From Dehalococcoidales bacterium (GTDB lineage: Bacteria; Chloroflexota; Dehalococcoidia; Dehalococcoidales; UBA2162), in contig CP070645.1 in the NCBI GenBank assembly GCA_020354275.1, positions 1,116,958-1,140,668 of the forward strand: a stretch of 23,711 nt of DNA, in the 5' to 3' direction. Shown here one piece after another: positions 19,425-23,711 of this stretch. The translations under genes were made by a program, and so were the position numbers. The notes under the pieces were generated by a model. It was given only the letters and a program-made list of their open reading frames with translations. It was not told the origin of the DNA and did no database searches. Every line of letters starts with the position of its first letter. Positions within the stretch are counted from its first letter, which is position 1.

Positions 19425-20498
19425 ATGAAAAACGTATTTATTTTAGGAGCAGGGGCATCAAAGACAGCAGGTGGTCCATTAATGGCAGAATTTCTCGAAA
19501 AGGCGGAGGATTTACTACGGCGTGGCGTAATTAAGGACAACGAAATAAAAGAATCATTCCAAGATGTATTCAGTGCTAGAACAGAATTGAATGCAATATA
19601 TACTAAGTCGTATTTGGACATAGATAACATTGAGTCTTTATTTGGAGCTATAGAAATGGCACAAGTAATTGGCAAGTTTGGGGAAAGGACAATGGAGGAA
19701 ATTATAAAACTAAGGGAATCAATAATTACACTGATTGTACATACCTTGGAGAGAAGCATTTCTTTCCCTGTAAGGAATGGCCAGGTATTCCCCACAGAAC
19801 ACCATAATGCTTTCGTAAAAATGCTTCAAGAGACGGAAAATAGGGAGGAAGGTGAGGGTAATGAATTCACTATTATAACGTTTAACTACGACTTAACTAT
19901 GGACGTAGCGTTAAGCTTGAATCAGATGAAATTTGACTATTGTTTGGAGGAGGGTAAGGAAACCAATAAGGTGAAATATCTGAAATTACATGGGTCTATA
20001 AACTGGGGTTTATGCAGACAGTGCAATAAGATTATCCCATTAAGCATATCGGAAGTAAATTTTAATACATACCCTGGCCATACCAAAAATGCCAATTACA
20101 ATTTTAGCTCATGGCTTAAGGAAAGGAAGCACTGTGAAGCAGGTTACTATGAACACCCAGTACTAGTCCCTCCGACATGGAATAAGACAGCTCATAATAA
20201 TCAGATTAATAACGTATGGAGAAAGGTTGCTAAGGAGTTATCTCAGGCAGAAAATATATTTATAATTGGGTATTCGTTCCCTACATCAGACTTATTCTTC
20301 CGGTATCTATATGCATTAGGTTCAGTGAGTTCAATGAGGATAAGAAGGTTTTGGGTGTTTAACCCCGACCCGACGGGAGAAGTTAAGAATAATTTCACTA
20401 GCCTTATTGGTAGAGGTATAGAAAACAAATACCAGTTCTATAACGAAAGTTTTGAAACTTCAATACAGCAGATAGGGAAAGCTTTGAGAAGATATTAG
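19425..20498 (+). CDS. SIR2-like domain protein, possible NAD-consuming defence protein
   Basis: This 357-residue protein is of the SIR2-like class found in anti-phage systems and in uncharacterised bacterial proteins. It shows the dinucleotide loop FILGAGASK at 5-13, TFNYD at 152-156 (Asn154, Asp156), LKLHGSINW at 187-194 with the expected catalytic His189, VLVPPTW at 246-252, IIGYSFPTSD at 280-289, and FNPD near 312-315. One CxxC (C197/C200) and a lone C237 remain where relatives usually have two Cys pairs, so the zinc knuckle may be degraded. Codons are clearly A+T-rich compared with all neighbours, suggesting recent transfer. It stands alone with its own promoter, without a recognisable partner nuclease, helicase or argonaute. 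NAD hydrolysis or deacylation is family-based inference. Confidence 0.82.
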   Translation: MKNVFILGAGASKTAGGPLMAEFLEKAEDLLRRGVIKDNEIKESFQDVFSARTELNAIYTKSYLDIDNIESLFGAIEMAQVIGKFGERTMEEIIKLRESIITLIVHTLERSISFPVRNGQVFPTEHHNAFVKMLQETENREEGEGNEFTIITFNYDLTMDVALSLNQMKFDYCLEEGKETNKVKYLKLHGSINWGLCRQCNKIIPLSISEVNFNTYPGHTKNANYNFSSWLKERKHCEAGYYEHPVLVPPTWNKTAHNNQINNVWRKVAKELSQAENIFIIGYSFPTSDLFFRYLYALGSVSSMRIRRFWVFNPDPTGEVKNNFTSLIGRGIENKYQFYNESFETSIQQIGKALRRY

Positions 20499-20624
20499 GG
20501 CTAGATGTAGTGTGTTATTGTATTATGGTGGAGATAAAATACGATTATAAAATATCACTATGCCTGAAGTAGCAATGCTTTTCTATCCTCGTGTAAATGA
20601 TAAAAACGTAGTCCTATATTCATA

Positions 20625-20652
20625 TTGTCAATGAACGCTAATGTGTTACAAT
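20625..20652 (+). promoter_or_regulatory. Promoter of the RimI-like gene
   Basis: TTGTCA (20625-20630) and TACAAT (20647-20652) are 16 bp apart, each one mismatch from consensus, and the -10 carries a TGn extension. Another TATAAT lies at 20663. Confidence 0.65.
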
Positions 20653-20691
20653 AACAGCTATATATAATAATGTAACCCTGGAGACAGTGAT

Positions 20692-21366
20692 TTGGCCTAC
20701 TACATACGCCCGATGTACCGCCAGGATATTGACGACGTCACTGAGATAGACCACGAAGCCTTCCCCACCCAGTGGCCCCCCGCCGACTACCAGTACGAGA
20801 TACGCAACAAGCTGGCCCGCTACATCGTTGTCTGCGATGACGAGCAGGTAGTCAGCCAGCCCCAGGAGGAAAACCTGGAGGAAAGCAAAGCGGCTGGGTG
20901 GTTCACCAGGTTTTGGCGGTGGCTCAACAACAACCGCACCCCGGGTAACAAAACACTGCCGGGCATCAGACACTACGTAATCGGCTTCACCGGCTTCTGG
21001 ACGATAGCCGAGGAAGCGCACATCATTATTATTGCCGTGCGCGAGACTTACCGCCGGATGGGGATAGGAGAGTTGCTGCTGATATCACTTGTCGAGCTAG
21101 CCATGAAGCAGAAAGCACAGGTCATCACCCTGGAGGTCCGTGTCTCCAACACCGTTGCCCAGAATCTGTATCTCAAGTACGGTTTCAACGGGGTGGGCAC
21201 GCGCAAAGGGTACTACATTGACAGAGTTGGCAACAGTGAAAGCCGTGAGGACGGCCTAATAATGACTACCCAGGATATTAACTCGACTGAATACCAGGAA
21301 CGCTTCAGGGAGCTAAAACAGGCACACACTGAAAAATGTGGAGCCCTTCCGAAACAACAGGTTTAA
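20692..21366 (+). CDS. GNAT N-acetyltransferase, RimI-like
   Basis: This 224-residue protein is a GNAT acetyltransferase resembling RimI, which acetylates protein N-termini using acetyl-CoA. RimI-like parts are IRPMYRQDIDDVTEID at 5-20, the acetyl-CoA loop RRMGIG at 121-126, and EVRVSNTVAQNLYLKYGF near 148-165. About 40 residues (52-92) are inserted between the second and third strands, including an aromatic, amphipathic segment WFTRFWRWLNN. The TTG start at 20692 is supported by CTGGAG with 8-nt spacing and by the family-like N-terminus. It has a good promoter and ends only 4 nt from the stop of the converging gene. The substrate is not known. Confidence 0.85.
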   Translation: MAYYIRPMYRQDIDDVTEIDHEAFPTQWPPADYQYEIRNKLARYIVVCDDEQVVSQPQEENLEESKAAGWFTRFWRWLNNNRTPGNKTLPGIRHYVIGFTGFWTIAEEAHIIIIAVRETYRRMGIGELLLISLVELAMKQKAQVITLEVRVSNTVAQNLYLKYGFNGVGTRKGYYIDRVGNSESREDGLIMTTQDINSTEYQERFRELKQAHTEKCGALPKQQV

Positions 21367-21370
21367 AACC

Positions 21371-21856
21371 CTAACGCCCGGTGCCGAAGAGGGTGTCAAA
21401 TATGCTGGGGTATTTTATCGGCGGCCCCTGCTGCCCGCCATGGGCCATCAGCCAGTCCTCGAGACCTTCCCGGCTCTCAGCCAGCGGCCCGCTCAACCGC
21501 TTGACATCGATTTCAACGTAACCGGGAGGTTTTGATTTTTTAGCGGCGCGTATCTGCTGGTTGTAGTCATCGATAATCCCAAAGGCGTTGGACAGCGAAG
21601 CCACCAGTGAGTGAGATAGAAAATCAAGCCGGTTCTTGTTTATGCTGTAGTTGCTCGACGAGAACTTTTTCGGTTTACGCCCATCCTTGATAAGCTCCGT
21701 TATGGCCTGGTTTATCTTTACATCAAGCAGCACGCTCTGAACAATGTTCTTTTCCGTGTCCGGCTTACGCTTTCGCATAAAATAGAACTGTATCAACAGA
21801 ACCACGATCAGACCGATAATGAGCGGGAGGTTTCCCGTCAGATTGCTCAGGTCCAT
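21371..21856 (-). CDS. Single-pass membrane protein of unknown function
   Basis: This 161-residue protein has one N-terminal membrane segment (about residues 10-27, LPLIIGLIVVLLIQFYFM) followed by a basic stop-transfer stretch MRKRK, so the rest should be cytosolic. The soluble part is mostly helical (IVQSVLLDVKINQAITELI, NRLDFLSHSLVASLSNAFGIIDDYNQQIRAAKKS) with no motif I recognise. ATG 21856 is chosen because AAGGAGGGG ends 3 nt before it. An upstream in-frame start at 21898 adds residues that read through this ribosome-binding site. It lies 62 bp after the tautomerase gene on the same strand and converges on the RimI-like gene. Confidence 0.65.
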   Translation of the reverse strand: MDLSNLTGNLPLIIGLIVVLLIQFYFMRKRKPDTEKNIVQSVLLDVKINQAITELIKDGRKPKKFSSSNYSINKNRLDFLSHSLVASLSNAFGIIDDYNQQIRAAKKSKPPGYVEIDVKRLSGPLAESREGLEDWLMAHGGQQGPPIKYPSIFDTLFGTGR

Positions 21857-21918
21857 ATTCCCCTCCTTCCCCAACTCTGATGCTATATTAAACCACAATG
21901 CATAACGGCAAGTCCAGT

Positions 21919-22101
21919 CTATTCCTCCGAGGCAAGCTTGCCGGCAGTCGCCCAGTTATGCTTGGGGACATCCTTGATAATGATATGAACCGCCTCAGCG
22001 GGGACACCGATATCCGCCATCACCGCGGTGATGCCTTCAACGAGCTTCTTCTTCTGTTCTATGCTACGCCCGGCCCACATTTCTACGGTAACTACTGGCA
22101 T
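21919..22101 (-). CDS. 4-oxalocrotonate tautomerase-family protein
   Basis: This 60-residue protein is the normal length of a 4-oxalocrotonate tautomerase subunit. Pro follows the initiator Met (MPVVTVEMWAGRS) and would become the catalytic N-terminal base after Met removal. The following QKKKLVEGITAVMADIGVPAEAVHIIIKDVP segment matches the family's helix and second strand, and the end HNWATAGKLAS resembles the substrate-pocket tail. ATG 22101 follows an excellent AAGGAGG. It lies 15 bp after the permease-like gene, so the two are very probably one transcript. Its natural substrate is unknown; no aromatic-degradation genes are nearby. Confidence 0.9.
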   Translation of the reverse strand: MPVVTVEMWAGRSIEQKKKLVEGITAVMADIGVPAEAVHIIIKDVPKHNWATAGKLASEE

Positions 22102-22116
22102 GGTAACCTCCTTGTG

Positions 22117-22659
22117 TCAAACTATATCCACATTGGAAAAAAGCCGGTTGGCAATAAACCCGGCTATGGGAGGGAAGAAGAAGGTGCAGGCCAGACGGAC
22201 CAGGGTAAATTTCCAGCCAATTATGCCTACCTCCAGCGGTAGCCGGGAAAAGGCCAACAACGACCAGCCCGTCAGCAGGGCAACCATGGTCCCGATACCC
22301 GCCCCCGCCTGTAGCAGGCCGACGGCAATGGGCAGGCTGACGTAGGGGCCGCCGGGCAGGAAACCGCCAACCACCGTGCCAATTAAAATGCCCCGCCAGC
22401 CCGATTCTGCCCCCACCCACTTGGATATCATCTCGGTGGGAACCAGGAATTGAATCATGCCGGCAATAATAAAGGCAAAGACCAGTAACGGGGCAATTTG
22501 TAACAGCAGGTTTCCAGCAGATTTCAATCCCTGGATATATTCCCCATCCCCCCGGAAATAGACCAGGACGGTAAGGGCAATGGCCAGCACGCCCATTATT
22601 ATTGTAGGGATAAGCATCTGTCTGAACCCCCTTTTGGTATTCACGTTTCGTCCTTGCAT
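22117..22659 (-). CDS. Short permease-like membrane protein (DUF318/UPF0718-like)
   Basis: This 180-residue integral membrane protein has about five membrane segments (near 15-35, 51-73, 89-112, 120-138 and 152-172). The central GTVVGGFLPGGPYVSLPIA block resembles the conserved loop of DUF318/ArsP-type permeases. Those usually exceed 300 residues and carry a Cys motif in that loop, which here is replaced by PGGPY. This is therefore a half-size form that may act as a dimer. The ATG at 22659 has GAGCAGGT upstream, and an internal ATG at 22617 is an alternative. It is the first gene of the minus-strand group with the tautomerase. The transported substrate is unknown. Confidence 0.7.
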   Translation of the reverse strand: MQGRNVNTKRGFRQMLIPTIIMGVLAIALTVLVYFRGDGEYIQGLKSAGNLLLQIAPLLVFAFIIAGMIQFLVPTEMISKWVGAESGWRGILIGTVVGGFLPGGPYVSLPIAVGLLQAGAGIGTMVALLTGWSLLAFSRLPLEVGIIGWKFTLVRLACTFFFPPIAGFIANRLFSNVDIV

Positions 22660-22692
22660 TCTACCTGCTCAATAAATTATTTATAGTAAAAG

Positions 22693-22731
22693 GTGTTGTA
22701 CGTCTGTTATCACAGTTTCAGAATACAACAC
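22693..22731. repeat. 8-bp inverted repeat upstream of the permease-like gene
   Basis: GTGTTGTA (22693-22700) and TACAACAC (22724-22731) are perfect inverted copies with a 23-bp spacer. They lie 34-72 bp upstream of the permease start, so they could be an operator. The spacing is long for a single dimer site. Confidence 0.35.
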
Positions 22732-22803
22732 TGTCAGTATAGCCATAAAAAGGGCGGGAGTAAACTGCCACACCCAACCCCTGCTTTCTTAATAAATCGG
22801 CAG

Positions 22804-23075
22804 TCAACAAAGAGTCACGAGGGTACGGCGAGAATCCATCGGGTCATCACAGAGATACGCACGTTACAAGGAAGAGACGCCGGCCTTTAACAGAAAGCCG
22901 CCGGCCTATCACGGCCACGTGCTGTGCTCACAGCAAAGATACACCAGCCAATAACGGAAAATATCGGGTTACAACGGAGGGATACCAGCCTCTAGCATAA
23001 GATAACCGGTATGTAACAGAGAGCCACCCCCACTAATAACGAGAATTTGACCTTTATTACAGGGGAGTATAAGAG
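22804..23075. repeat. Degenerate tandem array, period near 21 bp, about 13 units
   Basis: By eye the stretch divides into about 13 units of 18-23 bp that share a loose pattern: T-x-A-C-A, then GAGA/GAAA, then ACC or GCCGGCC. Clear units start at 22844 (TCATCACAGAGATACGCACG), 22864, 22887 (TTAACAGAAAGCCGCCGGCC), 22929, 22969, 22992 and 23012 (TGTAACAGAGAGCCACCCCC). Mean spacing from 22804 to 23054 is 20.8 bp. Units differ too much and are too short for a CRISPR array. No known repeat class is recognised. Confidence 0.5.
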
Positions 23076-23096
23076 GGGCAGAGCCCCTCTTTAATA
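23071..23096 (+). terminator. Terminator-like hairpin at the end of the repeat array
   Basis: AAGAGGGGC (23071-23079) and GCCCCTCTT (23083-23091) form a perfect 9-bp stem with a 3-nt loop, followed by TTAAT. No gene precedes it on the plus strand, so it may terminate an unknown transcript from the array or be part of a mobile repeat with the adjacent palindrome. Confidence 0.45.
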
Positions 23097-23101
23097 AAAT
23101 T

Positions 23102-23129
23102 TCCCCCTCTCCTTCAAAGGAGAGGGGGA
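23102..23129. repeat. Long perfect palindrome, REP-like
   Basis: TCCCCCTCTCCTT (23102-23114) pairs perfectly with AAGGAGAGGGGGA (23117-23129) over 13 bp with a 2-nt centre. Palindromes of this CCCTCTCC...GGAGAGGG type are often dispersed as intergenic repeats, which is the likely nature here. Only one copy is in the window. Confidence 0.55.
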
Positions 23130-23204
23130 CCAAGGAGATGAGGTCTTAACAGAAAGAAACAAAGCAACCGCCATAAAACCTTTCCCTTATGTACCAAATC
23201 AACG

Positions 23205-23210
23205 TATAAT
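23205..23210 (+). promoter_or_regulatory. -10 box of the S51 peptidase gene
   Basis: A perfect TATAAT ends 7 nt before the ATG at 23218, so transcription should begin at or next to the start codon. No convincing -35 and no ribosome-binding site are visible. Confidence 0.6.
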
Positions 23211-23217
23211 TCTGACC

Positions 23218-23711
23218 ATGAGACTATTATTTCTGTCCAATACAAGAGGTAACCGGAACCAGGCAGTCTACTCCGTAATCAGGTCATGGTTGCCCGAGGA
23301 TAACCGGATTGGATATATTCCCTCAACCCCCGATCCGGCTAGAGGGCATTTCAAAGAGGTGGAAGCTTTCTTTAAAGGTATCACGCCTTCTTACATGATG
23401 GATTACATTGACATTCACAATAGGGCGGAGGAAGCAGACCGTCTTCAGCGGCAACTCAGGGAATGCGACGCCATATATTTAAGCGGAGGAAACACATTCC
23501 GTTTCTTAAAAGCAATCATGGATTCCGGGCTGGACCTTTTACTGGAAAAACTGGCCGGTGAAAAGGTATTTATCGGAACCAGCGCCGGGGGTCTGATAAT
23601 GACGCCCGATATAGAAATAGCCAGTGGTGAAAATGATATCGGCTTAGAAAACACAAATGGGTTGGCAATGGTGGAATTTGGTTTTTACCCTCATTTCATT
23701 CCAGGCGATAC
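23218..23711 (+). CDS. Peptidase S51 family protein, dipeptidase E-like (N-terminal part)
   Basis: The frame is open from ATG 23218 to the window end, 164 codons, so the C-terminus is missing. The sequence begins MRLLFLSNTRGNRNQAV and has AIYLSGGNTFRFLKAI with the SGGNTF turn at 89-94. It then has the nucleophile elbow FIGTSAGGLIM, with the catalytic Ser at residue 122. These are hallmarks of the S51 family, which includes dipeptidase E (cleaves Asp-X dipeptides) and cyanophycinase. The catalytic His should lie near the cut end (FYPHFIPGD is visible). No signal peptide is present, so it is cytosolic. The -10 box 7 nt upstream suggests a leaderless mRNA. Confidence 0.85.
   Translation, partial: MRLLFLSNTRGNRNQAVYSVIRSWLPEDNRIGYIPSTPDPARGHFKEVEAFFKGITPSYMMDYIDIHNRAEEADRLQRQLRECDAIYLSGGNTFRFLKAIMDSGLDLLLEKLAGEKVFIGTSAGGLIMTPDIEIASGENDIGLENTNGLAMVEFGFYPHFIPGD

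Larger units (their letters stand above)
22660..23217. other. 558-bp region without a credible gene
   Basis: No frame here has a start, ribosome-binding site and protein-like sequence together. The stretch holds an inverted repeat (22693-22731), a degenerate tandem array (22804-23075), two hairpins (23071-23129) and the -10 of the S51 peptidase gene. It is mainly repeat DNA between two divergently transcribed units. Confidence 0.6.

Noticed and set aside
22693..22890. 65-codon plus-strand frame in the repeat region
   Set aside because: Low-quality composition, no ribosome-binding site, and it runs through the inverted repeat and the start of the tandem array.
22804..23075. CRISPR array
   Set aside because: Units are about 21 bp, highly degenerate, with no constant repeat alternating with unique spacers, and no cas genes are near.

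Overview
The window looks like chromosomal DNA from an uncultured Chloroflexota bacterium, most likely of the class Dehalococcoidia. This is inferred from moderate GC, frequent GTG/TTG starts, the coaE-rpoB-rpoC-ruvB block with rpoBC separated from ribosomal protein genes, and small secreted and DUF5667-type proteins familiar from that group. No rRNA, tRNA, insertion sequence, phage gene or CRISPR array was found.

Layout. (1) 1-2265: the N-terminal end of an unknown minus-strand gene, a GyrI-like ligand-binding protein, a divergently transcribed unknown helical protein, and a small zinc-ribbon protein. Two good promoters face away from each other around a cluster of phased GTCAC-type half-sites. 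(2) 2341-13188: core genes on the plus strand. These are a ComF-type phosphoribosyltransferase, dephospho-CoA kinase (coaE), RNA polymerase beta and beta' (rpoB, rpoC; 14-nt overlap, driven by a perfect TTGACA-17-TATAAT promoter and closed by a strong terminator) and ruvB, which has its own extended -10 promoter and a possible overlapping 28-codon upstream ORF. (3) 13231-14121: a zinc-ribbon / Glu-Pro repeat / OB-fold protein behind ruvB. (4) 19128-14225, minus strand: an apparent envelope-response operon. It runs ECF sigma factor, membrane anti-sigma-like DUF5667 protein, MacB/FtsX-type ABC permease and ATPase, SIMPL lipoprotein and a small secreted helical protein, and ends in a minus-strand terminator. 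(5) 19425-20498: an A+T-rich SIR2-domain gene that looks foreign beside its neighbours and may be a defence gene. (6) 20692-22659: a RimI-like acetyltransferase, converging on a minus-strand group of a single-pass membrane protein, a 4-oxalocrotonate tautomerase-like protein and a short DUF318-like permease. (7) 22660-23217: 558 bp without a credible gene. It carries an inverted repeat, a degenerate tandem array with a period near 21 bp, and two strong hairpins. (8) 23218-end: the start of a peptidase S51 (dipeptidase E-like) gene whose -10 box lies 7 nt from the start codon, suggesting a leaderless mRNA.

The core block supplies transcription, CoA synthesis and recombination. The most unusual items are the degenerate 21-bp array, the isolated SIR2 gene, the repeat-bearing acidic tail of RpoB, and the charge-patterned OB-fold protein behind ruvB. 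No complete new system is evident. All calls are from reading the sequence; no database search was run.
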